This document shows positions 38,478-47,296 of a stretch of 64,000 nt of DNA, piece after piece (within the stretch, counting starts at the first letter, position 1; each line of letters starts with the position of its first letter). The position numbers were made by a program, and so were the translations under genes. Origin of the DNA: Streptomyces sp. NBC_00178 (GTDB lineage: Bacteria > Actinomycetota > Actinomycetes > Streptomycetales > Streptomycetaceae); the NCBI RefSeq assembly GCF_036206005.1, contig NZ_CP108143.1, positions 3,114,001 through 3,178,000 on the forward strand, in the 5' to 3' direction. The notes under the pieces were generated by a model that was not told the origin of the DNA, made no database searches, and saw nothing but the letters and a program-made list of their open reading frames with translations.

Positions 38478-39533
38478 TCAGACGGACTCGGCGGTGCGGG
38501 CCACGGGCGCGTCGGGCGTGCTGCGACGGCGTACCGCCCAGAACACCCCGCTGCCTACGGCGACGGTGACGCCGACGCCGATCACTCCGGCGAGACCTCC
38601 GGAGATCCGGGCGTTGCCGACGTCCTTGACGCCGTAGTCGGCGAGCGGGGAGCCGGCGGCGTCGTGCTCCTGGACCTTCCGGTCGATGCCCTTGTCGGCG
38701 GCGACCTTCTCCAGGCCGTCGGGGCTGGCGGAGGCGTAGAAGGAGACGAAACCGGCGAGGACGAGCGCGGCGGCCAGCCCGGCGGCCCAGACCTTGCGCG
38801 TCGACCGGGTGGCGGGGGCGGGCACGGGGGCGGCGGCCGGGGCGTCGACGAGTTCGCCGTCGACCCGGAGCTTCAGCGGGGCCGAGAGGCCGCGGGCCCC
38901 GTGCACCAGGTCGGGGCGGACGGCGAGCACGGCGCCGACGGTCAGAGCGGTGATCACCGCCTCACCGATGCCGATCAGGACGTGGACGCCGACCATGGCC
39001 GTCAGGACCTTGCTCACGGGCACGTCGGTGGTGCCTCCGATCGCGTAGATCAGGGTGAAGACGACGGCCGCGGCGGGCACCGAGACCAGCGCGGCGACGA
39101 AGGAGGCGGTGGTCGTCGAGCGCCGGGTGCGGGGCAGCACGCGGGTCAGCCCGCGGAAGAGGGCGTAGGCCACGACGGTGGTGACGACACCCATCACCGT
39201 GATGTTGACGCCGAGCGCGGTGAGCCCGCCGTCGGCGAAGAGGACGCCCTGCATGAGCAGGACGACGGCTATGCAGAGCACCCCTGTGTAGGGGCCGACC
39301 AGGATCGCGGCGAGCGCTCCCCCGAGGAGGTGTCCACTGGTCCCGGCGGCGACCGGGAAGTTCAGCATCTGCACGGCGAAGATGAACGCGGCGACGAGTC
39401 CGGCGAGCGGGGCCGTGCGCTCTCCCCCGAGTTCACGACGGGCGCCGCGGAGACTGACGGCGACCGCACCCGCGGCGACGACGCCCGCGACGGCGGAGAC
39501 GGGTGCGTTGATGAATCCGTCGGGTACATGCAT
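38478..39533 (-). CDS. cbiM: ECF-type metal-binding protein, CbiM-CbiN (NikMN) fusion
   Basis: 351 aa. The N-terminus MHVPDGFINAP supplies the Met-His-x-x-x metal site that must follow the initiator Met, and fixes the start at ATG 39533 with GGAG upstream. Residues 1-220 are the CbiM membrane core (HLLGGALAAILVGPYTG). A linker leads to a CbiN-like part with a helix, ASPDGLEKVAADKG, and a final helix ending WAVRRR. Fused M and N subunits are usual for the nickel branch. Expression is probably set by the Nur-type box at 39598-39614. Confidence 0.92.
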   Translation of the reverse strand: MHVPDGFINAPVSAVAGVVAAGAVAVSLRGARRELGGERTAPLAGLVAAFIFAVQMLNFPVAAGTSGHLLGGALAAILVGPYTGVLCIAVVLLMQGVLFADGGLTALGVNITVMGVVTTVVAYALFRGLTRVLPRTRRSTTTASFVAALVSVPAAAVVFTLIYAIGGTTDVPVSKVLTAMVGVHVLIGIGEAVITALTVGAVLAVRPDLVHGARGLSAPLKLRVDGELVDAPAAAPVPAPATRSTRKVWAAGLAAALVLAGFVSFYASASPDGLEKVAADKGIDRKVQEHDAAGSPLADYGVKDVGNARISGGLAGVIGVGVTVAVGSGVFWAVRRRSTPDAPVARTAESV

Positions 39534-39583
39534 GGAGTGGCTCCGCTTCGGGCGTGACATCGGGCGGGGTCGGGAACCGCTCA

Positions 39584-39614
39584 ATGATAGGGCCCTGTTG
39601 CAAAGTGTTCGCAA
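39584..39614 (-). promoter_or_regulatory. Nur-type nickel box over the cbiM promoter
   Basis: TTGCAA-AGTGT-TCGCAA (39598-39614) fits the Streptomyces Nur box TTGCAA-N5-TTGCAA with one mismatch. On the cbiM strand its inner half doubles as a -35 (TTGCGA, 39614-39609), followed after 19 bp by TATCAT (39589-39584) as -10. Nur binds with nickel and represses uptake genes, so the layout predicts repression when nickel is sufficient. No cobalamin riboswitch is visible in the 177-bp leader. Confidence 0.75.
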
Positions 39615-39710
39615 GAGCGCAGGGACGACAACTCATCCACTCCCGAAATGCCCAAATGGGAAAATATGGGACATTAGGGAGAGAGATCTTCACACAGGAG
39701 GAGCCGGCCC

Positions 39711-40085
39711 ATGTCCCTCGTGATCCAGCAACACATACGTGCCCGGCTCATCACGGACGGCCCCGACCCGCGGCCGGTCCCGCTCGACCTGCGCTACGAC
39801 TCCGACGACCCGAAGCACGTCCGGGTGCGCCTCCCCGGCGGCGTCGACTGGACCTTCGGCATCGATCTCCTGGAACGCGGGCTGCGCGCCCCCGTCACCC
39901 GCGGGGACGTCCGCACCTGGCCGTGCGGCCGGGCCCAGCTGGTCCTGGAGCTGCACTCGGCCGACGGCGTCGCCGTCTTCCAGCTCGACAACGCCCCGCT
40001 GATCCGCTTCCTGGCCCGCACCCGCGCCCGCACCACCGGGACGCGCAAGACGGCCGCCCCCGCCGCCACCCGCGCCCGCGCCTGA
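39711..40085 (+). CDS. ssgE: SsgA-like sporulation/cell-division protein (SsgE type)
   Basis: 124 aa, the size of SALPs, which guide septation and spore maturation in streptomycetes. Family pattern: VPLDLRYDSDDPKHVRVRLP, VDWTFGIDLLERGLRAP, VRTWPCGRAQLVLELHSADG and a final helix NAPLIRFLART. The C-terminus is a basic Thr/Ala/Arg tail. A strong AGGAGG precedes the ATG. The ssgE symbol rests on family membership plus position between the PBP region and the metal transporter, from memory of S. coelicolor. Confidence 0.85.
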   Translation: MSLVIQQHIRARLITDGPDPRPVPLDLRYDSDDPKHVRVRLPGGVDWTFGIDLLERGLRAPVTRGDVRTWPCGRAQLVLELHSADGVAVFQLDNAPLIRFLARTRARTTGTRKTAAPAATRARA

Positions 40086-40108
40086 CCTCGTCCGCGTCCG
40101 CGCACGAC

Positions 40109-40141
40109 GAGAGCCCCCGCGCCGCGTGCACGGGGGCTCTC
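40109..40141. terminator. bidirectional intrinsic terminator
   Basis: An 11-bp perfect stem (GAGAGCCCCCG / CGGGGGCTCTC) with an 11-nt loop, 24 nt after the SsgA-like gene and before the convergent MMPL gene. Confidence 0.8.
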
Positions 40142-40254
40142 TGTCGCTCCGGTCACCCGTCCCCACAGGTGACCGGCGCACCGGGGCCCGCGTTCCGCTC
40201 GGACGCGGACCCCGGGGTCCGTGAGGCCCGGCCCCTCGAGGCCCGGCCCGCCCG

Positions 40255-42468
40255 TCAGACGCCCACCAGCTCCCGCTGCCCGCCGCCCTCGGACGGGCCG
40301 CCGGAGACGTCCTTGCGCAGACCCTCGCCCTCCACGTCGACGTTGGGCAGGATCCGGTCCAACCAGCGCGGCAGCCACCAGGCGCGCCTGCCGAGCAGGG
40401 CGAGCACCGCGGGCACGATGGCCATCCTGACCACGAAGGCGTCGAAGAAGACGGCGATGGCGAGCGAGAAGCCGATCATCTTGATCATCGACTCACTGGA
40501 GCCGATGAAGCCGGCGAAGACCGCCATCATGATCACTGCCGCGGCGGTGACGACCCTGGCCCCGTGACGGAAGCCCGTCACGATCGCCTGGCCCGGCGAC
40601 TCGCCGTGGACGTACGCCTCGCGCATGCGCGTGACCAGGAAGACCTCGTAGTCCATCGCCAGTCCGAAGACCACGCCGACCATGAAGATCGGCATCATGC
40701 TCATGATCGGACCGGTCTGCTCGACGCCGAGGAGCGAGCCGAACCAGCCCCACTGGAAGACCGCGACGACCGCGCCCAGCGCCGCGACGACCGAGAGCAG
40801 GAAGCCCAGAGCCGCCTTCAGCGGGACGAGCAGCGAGCGGAAGACCACCATCAGGAGCAGGAAGGCCAGTCCGACGACGAGCGCCAGGTAGGGCAGCAGG
40901 GCGGCGTTCATCTTCTCGGAGAAGTCGATGTTCATCGCGGTGGCGCCGGTGACCAGCACCTCGGCACCCGTGTCGTCCTTGATCCCATCGCCCGCGTCAC
41001 GGATGGCGTGGACGAGGTCCTCGGTCTCCGTGGAGCTCGGCCGGTCCTTCGGGATGACCGTGATGGTGGCGGCGTCACCGGCCTTGTTGAAGGTGGCCGG
41101 GGTGACGGCGGCGACGTGGCCGATGCCTTCGATCTCCTGGGAGACCCGGTCGACGGCGGTCCTGCCGTCCGAGGCGCCCTTCGTGTCCACCACGACCAGC
41201 AGCGGACCGTTGAAGCCCGGACCGAAGCCGTCCGACAGCATGTCGTACGCCTGGCGCTGCGTGGTGCTCTTCGGCTGCGAGCCGTCGTCCGGCAGACCCA
41301 TCTCCAGCGAGGTGGCCGGCAGGGCGACGGCACCGAGGCCGATGACACCCACCAGCAGCACCCACACCGGCCGGCGCAGCACGAACCGCGCCCAGCGGGT
41401 GCCCATGTTCGGCTTCGCCTCGGGCTTGTTCTCCGCCTCGGCGGCCCTGCGCGCCCTGCGTCCCATGACCCGCTTGCCCGCGAAGCCCAGCAGCGCCGGG
41501 ACGAGCGTCAGCGCGATGAGTACGGCGATCGCGACGGTGCCGGCCGCGGCGAAGCCCATCTTCGACAGCATCGGGATGTTGACGACGGCCAGGCCGACCA
41601 GGGCGATGACGACCGTCAGACCGGCGAAGACCACGGCGGACCCGGCGGTGCCCACGGCCCGCCCGGCGGCCTCCTCCCGCTCCCGTCCCTCGGCCAGTTC
41701 GGCGCGGTAGCGGGAGACGATGAAGAGCGCGTAGTCGATGCCGACCGCGAGGCCGATCATCATGGCGAGCGTGGAGGTGGTGGAGCCCAGGTCGAGCACG
41801 TTCGCCAGGGCGGTGATGAGCGAGACGCCGATCCCGACGCCGATGAGCGCGGTGAGCAGCGGCAGCCCCGCAGCGATCAGCGAACCGAAGGTGATCACCA
41901 GCACCACGGCGGCGATGGCGACGCCGATGATCTCGGTGGCGCCGGTCTCCGGCATCACCTGGAGCGCGTCACCGCCGATCTCCACGGTCATCCCGCCGCT
42001 CTGCGCGGCCTCGCCCGCGTCCTCCAGCGCCTCCCGCGTCCCGTCGGTCAGCTCCATCGAACTGACCTTGTAGGACACGGAGATGTAGGCGGTGGAGCCG
42101 TCCTGGCTCACGGCCTTGGCGGCGAAGGGGTCGGCGACCGAGGCGATCTGGTCCGAACCGGACTTCAGTTCGCCGACGATCTCCTTGATCTCGGCCTTGT
42201 TGGCCGACGCGGTCACCTTCTCGCCCTCGGGGGCCTTGAAGACGACACGGGCGGTCGCACCGTCGGCGCTGCCGCCGGGGAAACGTTTCTCCAGTAGATC
42301 GAACGCCCGCTGGGCCTCCGTGCCGGGGATCGAGAAGGAGCTGGAGGTGGCGGTGGACGCGGAGGCGGCGCCGAAACCGGCAAGCGCCAGCAGCGCCACC
42401 CAGACCAGTGCGACGTAACGGCGTCGCCGGAAGGCGATTCGTCCTAGTTTATACAGGAATGTGGCCAC
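40255..42468 (-). CDS. MMPL/RND-family transporter
   Basis: 737 aa. Two halves of MMPL topology: one N-terminal helix, a large external loop (about residues 45-165), five to six helices including SLITALANVLDLGSTTSTLA and GLAVGIDYALFIVSRYR, then the same again with FGLAMDYEVFLVTRMREAY. The Asp-Tyr pairs in both halves are the proton-relay positions. Exports lipids or drugs by proton motive force; substrate unknown. GTG start at 42468. A TetR gene lies 119 bp upstream on the same strand and is the likely regulator. Confidence 0.9.
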   Translation of the reverse strand: MATFLYKLGRIAFRRRRYVALVWVALLALAGFGAASASTATSSSFSIPGTEAQRAFDLLEKRFPGGSADGATARVVFKAPEGEKVTASANKAEIKEIVGELKSGSDQIASVADPFAAKAVSQDGSTAYISVSYKVSSMELTDGTREALEDAGEAAQSGGMTVEIGGDALQVMPETGATEIIGVAIAAVVLVITFGSLIAAGLPLLTALIGVGIGVSLITALANVLDLGSTTSTLAMMIGLAVGIDYALFIVSRYRAELAEGREREEAAGRAVGTAGSAVVFAGLTVVIALVGLAVVNIPMLSKMGFAAAGTVAIAVLIALTLVPALLGFAGKRVMGRRARRAAEAENKPEAKPNMGTRWARFVLRRPVWVLLVGVIGLGAVALPATSLEMGLPDDGSQPKSTTQRQAYDMLSDGFGPGFNGPLLVVVDTKGASDGRTAVDRVSQEIEGIGHVAAVTPATFNKAGDAATITVIPKDRPSSTETEDLVHAIRDAGDGIKDDTGAEVLVTGATAMNIDFSEKMNAALLPYLALVVGLAFLLLMVVFRSLLVPLKAALGFLLSVVAALGAVVAVFQWGWFGSLLGVEQTGPIMSMMPIFMVGVVFGLAMDYEVFLVTRMREAYVHGESPGQAIVTGFRHGARVVTAAAVIMMAVFAGFIGSSESMIKMIGFSLAIAVFFDAFVVRMAIVPAVLALLGRRAWWLPRWLDRILPNVDVEGEGLRKDVSGGPSEGGGQRELVGV

Positions 42469-42587
42469 GGGGGTGTACTCCCGGTCGGGTCGTTGAGTGG
42501 AAAAGGGCGTGAGGAACCAGCCCGACGACGAGAGCGGCGTGTCAGGTGGAGCGTCGGGGAGAGGGCCGTACGGGAGGAGCGGGGACG

Positions 42588-43160
42588 TCAGACGCCGAGG
42601 GCGGGGAACACCACGGATTCGACGTAGTCGGTGAGGAACGCCTGGTCGACGGGCTGGTGGTCGACCAGCTCCCGAGCGGCGAACGCGCCGATCATCATGT
42701 GGGGCACGTAGGGAAGCGCCGGATTGTCCGCACGCACTTCCCCTCTGTCCACGGCTCGCTGGAGCAGCGCCCCGAGACCGGTCATCTCCGGCTCGATCAG
42801 CAGTTCCCGCAGCGCCTGGAACAGATCGGGGTTGTTGTGGATGGCATGGCTCAGACCCCGCAGCAGTGCGGAGTTCTTCTCCATCTGGCAGTCGTCCGTG
42901 CGCGTCATCACGGCGAGGAAGTCACCGCGCAGCGATCCGGTGTCGACATCGGCGAGGTGCACCGGCTTGTCGTTGCGGAGGGCTTTGACGACCAGCTCGG
43001 GCTTGCTCCCCCACTGGCGGTAGAGGGTGGCCTTGCTGGAACGGGTGCGGGAGGCGATGGCGTCCATGGTCAGGGCTTCGTAGCCGACCTCGCCGAGCAG
43101 GTCGAGCACGGCGGTGTACAGCTCGCTCTCGCGTTCCGGCGTGAGCCTGCTGCCTGCCAT
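42588..43160 (-). CDS. TetR-family regulator of the MMPL gene
   Basis: 190 aa. Helix-turn-helix visible as LGEVGYEALTMDAIASRTR then SSKATLYRQWGSKPELVVKA (about residues 22-60). C-terminal TetR_C_11-like domain (ELLIEPEMTGLGALLQRAVD). ATG 43160; the frame upstream is the shadow of the tricorn gene. Two matching palindromes (43225-43239, 43273-43285) lie in its upstream region, one beside its own promoter, so autorepression with the downstream MMPL gene is likely. Confidence 0.88.
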   Translation of the reverse strand: MAGSRLTPERESELYTAVLDLLGEVGYEALTMDAIASRTRSSKATLYRQWGSKPELVVKALRNDKPVHLADVDTGSLRGDFLAVMTRTDDCQMEKNSALLRGLSHAIHNNPDLFQALRELLIEPEMTGLGALLQRAVDRGEVRADNPALPYVPHMMIGAFAARELVDHQPVDQAFLTDYVESVVFPALGV

Positions 43161-43193
43161 GTGACGGCCTCCTCCCCTGTGTGTGCCTGCTGG

Positions 43194-43199
43194 ATCGTA
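43194..43199 (-). promoter_or_regulatory. -10 candidate of the tetR-MMPL operon
   Basis: TACGAT on the minus strand, 33 nt upstream of the ATG at 43160. The first TetR palindrome lies just upstream of the expected -35 position. Confidence 0.4.
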
Positions 43200-43224
43200 C
43201 GTCAGTCGATGATCAACAAGGCGA

Positions 43225-43285
43225 ACGAAACTGTTTCGTACACCTTGAAGATACTCCCCCCTCCTAGCGAAACGAAACAGTTTCG
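43225..43285. promoter_or_regulatory. two TetR operators between tetR and the tricorn gene
   Basis: Site 1 (43225-43239) is ACGAAAC-T-GTTTCGT, a perfect 15-bp palindrome. Site 2 (43273-43285) is CGAAAC-A-GTTTCG, a perfect 13-bp palindrome with the same half-site. The centres are 47 bp apart. One is near the tetR promoter and the other 56 bp before the tricorn start, so one regulator could control both directions. Confidence 0.75.
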
Positions 43286-43340
43286 CTTGTGCGCTGCACC
43301 ACAAGTTGCCGGGGGCCACTCGCGCGGAAAGCATGGGAGG

Positions 43341-46300
43341 GTGAGTGACGATGCCGCGTATCTCCGCTTCCCGCACCTCCACGAGGACATGCTCTGCTTC
43401 GCGGCGGAGGACGATCTCTGGGTCGCCCCTCTGGCCCCGGAGGGGCGGAGACCGGGCCGGGCGTGGCGACTGACCGTCGACCGGACGAGGGTCAGCCATC
43501 CCCGTTTCTCGCCCGACGGCAGCCGTATCGCCTACACGACCTGGCGCACGCTCGATCCGGAGATCCACCTCGTGCCCGTCGGCGGCGGGCCCGCCCGCAG
43601 ACTCACCTACTGGGGGTCGACCGACGCGCGCGTGTGCGGTTGGAGCCCCGACCCCGGGGACGACTCCTGCCAGATCCTCGCGGTGTCCTCGCACGGCCAG
43701 CCGTTCTCGTACTTCTCGTGGGCCTACAGCGTCCCCACCGACGGCAGCCCCGGCGGCAAACTCCCCTGGGGGCCGGTGTCCGACATCGCGGTCGCCGACG
43801 TCGACGGCGAGCGGCGCACCCTGCTGCTCACCGGCAAGCCCCCGCACGAGCCGGCGGCCTGGAAGCGGTACCGGGGCGGCGCGACGGGCCGGCTGTGGCT
43901 GCACGGCGAGCGGCTGCTGCCCGGCATCGGCGGACATCTGGAGGCGCCCATGTTCGTCGGGCGCCGCATCGCCTTCCTCTCCGACCACGAGGGCGTGGGC
44001 AACCTGTACTCGTGCCTGATGGACGGCACCGGCCTGCGCCGGCACACCGACCACGACGCGTTCTACGCCCGGCACGCGTCCAGCGACGGCCGTCGTGTCG
44101 TCTACCAGTGCGCGGGCGATCTGTGGCTGGTCGACGACCTGGAGTCGCCGGACGCGAGGCCGCGCAAGCTGGAGGTCCGGCTCGGCGGGCCGCGCACCGG
44201 GCGGCGGCCCTACCAGGTGCCCGCCGCCGCCCACGTCGACGCGCTGTCCGTGGACGAGACGGGCCGGGCGAGCGCCGTCTCCGTGCGCGGCAGCCTGTAC
44301 TGGCTCACGCACCGCGACGGCCCGGCCCGCACCATCACGGACACCCCGGGGGTACGCGCCCGGCTGCCCGAGATGCTCGGCAGCAGCGGCCAGGTCGCGT
44401 ACGTCACCGACGCCGAGGGAGAGGACGCCGTCGAGATCGCCTCGCTCCCCCGGGCGACCGGCGACCGTCCGCACCGACGGCTCGCCGCTGGGCGCCTGGG
44501 CAGGGTCCTGGAGCTCATCTCGGACCCGGAGGGCGAGCGGCTGGCCATCGCCTCGAACGACGGCAGACTCCTGCTGCTGGACACCGCGGACGACTCCCTG
44601 GACACGGGGGGCGACTCCCTGGACGCCGGGGTCGGCCCCCCGGACCCGGCCGAACCGGAGGACAGGCCCCGTCTCAGGCTTGCATCGGGCGGGGCGGCAG
44701 GAGCGGCAGCGGCGGCCGATGAGGTGCGGGAGGCCGAGGACTCCGGGGCGGCCGGGGAGGCGCGGGAACCCGGGGAAGCGGAGGAACCGGCGCCGGCCGA
44801 GGAGGCCGAGGGAGACCTCACCGAGCTGATCCGGTCCGTGAACGGACCCGTGCGCGACCTGGCGTTCTCCCCCGACGGCAACTGGCTGACCTGGTCGCAC
44901 CCCGGCGTCGGCCGCTCGCTCCGGCAGATCAAACTGGCGCGGATCACCGGCCCCGGAGCCCCGGTGATCGTGGACGTCACCAACGGCCGCTTCGAGGACG
45001 AGAACCCGGTCTTCACCGGCGACGGCCGGTACCTCGCCTTCCTCTCCTGGCGCGGATTCGACCCGGTGTACGACGTCCACACCGGCGACCTGTCCTTCCC
45101 GCTGGGCTGCCGCCCCTATCTGGTCCCGCTCTCCTCGGCCACCCCCTCGCCCTTCGCGCTGCTGCCCGACGGCCGGCCCGCGGCCGGCGGCCTGGACCCG
45201 GTGGACATCGCCGAGGGCGCGGTCGAAGGGCCCACGGTCACCGTGGAGTTCGAGGGCCTGGAGAGCCGGGTGACCCCCTTCCCCGTCTCCGCGTCGAAGT
45301 ACTCCGCGCTGGAGGCCGTGAGCGGCGGCGGCCTCGTCTGGCTGCGCTGGCCGATCTCCGGCGCGCTCGGCGAGACCTTCGCCAACCCGGCCGACATGTC
45401 GGGCCGCCCGACGCTGGAGCACTTCAACATCGCCAAGGCCCGCAGGACCGAACTCGTGGGCCATCTCGACTGGTTCGCGATCAGCGGTGACGCGTCACGG
45501 CTGGTCGTCATGGACGACGGCGAGCTGCGGGCCGTTCCGTCCAACGAACCCGGGGACAACGACTCGACGGTCTACATCGACCTGCGCCGCATCCTGCACG
45601 AGGTGGACCCGGCGGCGGAGTGGCGCCAGGCCTACGGCGAGGCCGGGCGGCTCACCCGGGCCTACTTCTGGGAACCGGACATGTGCGGCATCGACTGGGA
45701 CGGCGTGCTGGACCAGTACCGGCCGCTGCTCGAACGGGTCTCCTCCCCCGACGAGTTCGCCGATCTGCTGCGCGAGGTCCTGGGCGAGCTGGGCACCTCG
45801 CACGCCTACGTCTCGCCCGCCCGCCGCAACGAGGGACCCCCGCACTACCAGCGGGCGATCGGCCTGCTGGGCGCCAACCTCGCGTGCCGGGACGGCGACT
45901 GGACGGTGCTGCGGATCCTGCCCGGCGACTCGTCCGACTCCAAGGCGCGTTCACCGCTCGCCGGCACGGGCATCCGCGAGGGCTTCGTCCTCACGCACGT
46001 CGACGGCCGGCCGGTCGACCCCGTGGCCGGCCCGTACCCACTGCTCACGGCGGCGGGCGGCACCACGGTGGAGCTGACGTTCCGCCCGCCGGACGGCGAG
46101 TGCGGGGGCCGGCCCCGCCGCATCGCGATCGTCCCCCTCGTCGACGAACGCCCCCTGCGCTACCAGGACTGGGTGGCCAAGCGGCGCGAGGTCGTACGGG
46201 ACCTGAGCCACGGCAAGTGCGGGTACCTGCACATCCCCGACCTGGGTGGATCGGGCTGGGCCCAGTTCAACCGGGACCTGCGGCTGGAGGTCTCGCGTCC

Positions 46301-46838
46301 CGCCCTGATCGTGGACGTGCGGGGCAACGCGGGCGGCAACATCAGCGAGCTGGTGCTGGAGAAGCTCACCCGCACGATCCTCGGCTGGGACCTGACCCGC
46401 AACGCCCAGGCGGTGTCGTACGCGTCCAACGCCCCCCGCGGGCCGGTCGTCGCCCTCGCCGACGAGGCGACGTCCTCCGACGGGGACATGATCACGGCCG
46501 CCTTCCGCCTGCTGAAGCTGGGGCCGGTGGTCGGTCAGCGCACCTGGGGCGGCGTGGTCGGCATGACCGGACGCCACCGTCTCGGCGACGGCACGGTGAT
46601 CACGGTTCCGATGAACGCGGCCTGGTTCGACACCTACGGCTGGTCCGTCGAGAACTACGGCGTCGAGCCGGACCTGGAGGCCCTGCGCACCCCGCTGGAC
46701 TGGGCGGAGGGACGCCACGCGGTGCTGGACGACGCGGTCAGGGTGGCGCTGGACCTGCTGGCCGCACACCCGGCGGCCACCCCGCCCACCTACGGGTCCG
46801 TCCCGGACCTGCGCCGCCCGCCCCTCCCCCCGAGGTGA
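43341..46838 (+). CDS. tricorn-core protease
   Basis: 1165 aa. Cytoplasmic oligopeptidase that trims proteasome or protease products. N-terminal beta-propeller blades (FSPDGSRIAYTTWRTLDPEI), a low-complexity acidic insert (about residues 414-493), a second propeller (AFSPDGNWLTWSHPGVG), then the C1, PDZ and C2 catalytic modules. Catalytic set by homology: Ser820-His821 in GTSHAY, nucleophile Ser1046 in TSSDGD, Glu1104 in VENYGVEP. GTG 43341 is chosen from the family N-terminus (YLRFPHLHEDMLCF); the GGGAGG lies unusually close. TetR operators lie upstream. Confidence 0.92.
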   Translation: MSDDAAYLRFPHLHEDMLCFAAEDDLWVAPLAPEGRRPGRAWRLTVDRTRVSHPRFSPDGSRIAYTTWRTLDPEIHLVPVGGGPARRLTYWGSTDARVCGWSPDPGDDSCQILAVSSHGQPFSYFSWAYSVPTDGSPGGKLPWGPVSDIAVADVDGERRTLLLTGKPPHEPAAWKRYRGGATGRLWLHGERLLPGIGGHLEAPMFVGRRIAFLSDHEGVGNLYSCLMDGTGLRRHTDHDAFYARHASSDGRRVVYQCAGDLWLVDDLESPDARPRKLEVRLGGPRTGRRPYQVPAAAHVDALSVDETGRASAVSVRGSLYWLTHRDGPARTITDTPGVRARLPEMLGSSGQVAYVTDAEGEDAVEIASLPRATGDRPHRRLAAGRLGRVLELISDPEGERLAIASNDGRLLLLDTADDSLDTGGDSLDAGVGPPDPAEPEDRPRLRLASGGAAGAAAAADEVREAEDSGAAGEAREPGEAEEPAPAEEAEGDLTELIRSVNGPVRDLAFSPDGNWLTWSHPGVGRSLRQIKLARITGPGAPVIVDVTNGRFEDENPVFTGDGRYLAFLSWRGFDPVYDVHTGDLSFPLGCRPYLVPLSSATPSPFALLPDGRPAAGGLDPVDIAEGAVEGPTVTVEFEGLESRVTPFPVSASKYSALEAVSGGGLVWLRWPISGALGETFANPADMSGRPTLEHFNIAKARRTELVGHLDWFAISGDASRLVVMDDGELRAVPSNEPGDNDSTVYIDLRRILHEVDPAAEWRQAYGEAGRLTRAYFWEPDMCGIDWDGVLDQYRPLLERVSSPDEFADLLREVLGELGTSHAYVSPARRNEGPPHYQRAIGLLGANLACRDGDWTVLRILPGDSSDSKARSPLAGTGIREGFVLTHVDGRPVDPVAGPYPLLTAAGGTTVELTFRPPDGECGGRPRRIAIVPLVDERPLRYQDWVAKRREVVRDLSHGKCGYLHIPDLGGSGWAQFNRDLRLEVSRPALIVDVRGNAGGNISELVLEKLTRTILGWDLTRNAQAVSYASNAPRGPVVALADEATSSDGDMITAAFRLLKLGPVVGQRTWGGVVGMTGRHRLGDGTVITVPMNAAWFDTYGWSVENYGVEPDLEALRTPLDWAEGRHAVLDDAVRVALDLLAAHPAATPPTYGSVPDLRRPPLPPR

Positions 46839-46875
46839 CGCGGGCCGGCCGGTGCCCCGGGAACCGGCCGCCTGA

Positions 46876-46918
46876 ACCGCGGCCACGGAACCGGCTCCAC
46901 CGCGGCCACGGAACCGGC
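46876..46918 (+). repeat. 20-bp direct repeat after the tricorn gene
   Basis: ACCGCGGCCACGGAACCGGC occurs twice (46876-46895 and 46899-46918) with a 23-bp period, in the gap between the tricorn stop and the terminator. Confidence 0.8.
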
Positions 46919-46932
46919 CCGTACGCACGAGA

Positions 46933-46963
46933 AGGGGTGCACCCGGCACCCGGGTGCACCCCT
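46933..46963. terminator. bidirectional intrinsic terminator
   Basis: A perfect 13-bp stem (AGGGGTGCACCCG / CGGGTGCACCCCT) with a 5-nt loop, between the tricorn gene and the convergent small hydrophilic protein gene. Confidence 0.8.
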
Positions 46964-46994
46964 ACCAACCGCAGACGCTCAGCGGCGTCGGCCG

Positions 46995-47207
46995 TCAGCG
47001 CTCAGAACGCTCACGCGCCTGGTCCGTCGCATCCTGCGCCCGGTTCCGGTCGCCGGGCCGACGGCCCTGCGCCTGATCCGCGGCGCGGCCCGGGGCGTTG
47101 GACGAGCGCTCGCGCGCCGCGTCACGCTTGCCGCCGCCGGCCTTCTGCTGCTTGGCCTGGTCGGCGAGCTCCTGGGCCTTGTCCTTGAACTGGTCTGCGA
47201 TGCCCAT
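46995..47207 (-). CDS. small hydrophilic Lys/Arg/Ala-rich protein
   Basis: 70 aa. The N-terminus MGIADQFKDKAQELADQAKQ can form an amphipathic helix; the remainder is strongly charged and probably disordered (RDAARERSSNAPGRAADQAQ). Reminiscent of CsbD/stress-type small proteins, without clear membership. ATG 47207 has AGGAG 7 nt upstream; the longer frame adds an unlikely N-terminus. Isolated between two terminators or promoters. Confidence 0.7.
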   Translation of the reverse strand: MGIADQFKDKAQELADQAKQQKAGGGKRDAARERSSNAPGRAADQAQGRRPGDRNRAQDATDQARERSER

Positions 47208-47296
47208 GCTGTTCACTCCTATGTGGGTGCGTGGGGTTGACCCCGGTGGGGCCTCGCTCAGACTTACACACCCGGACATTCATCGCATTTCGATCA

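Noticed and set aside
36948..39533. B12-related cobalt uptake assignment by gene name alone
   Set aside because: CbiMQO naming covers cobalt and nickel; the fused M-N subunit and Nur-type box make nickel more likely, so I keep the cbi symbols but not the cobalt role.
39534..39710. Cobalamin riboswitch upstream of cbiM
   Set aside because: The leader is too short and lacks the B12-box sequence. A Nur-type box explains regulation better.
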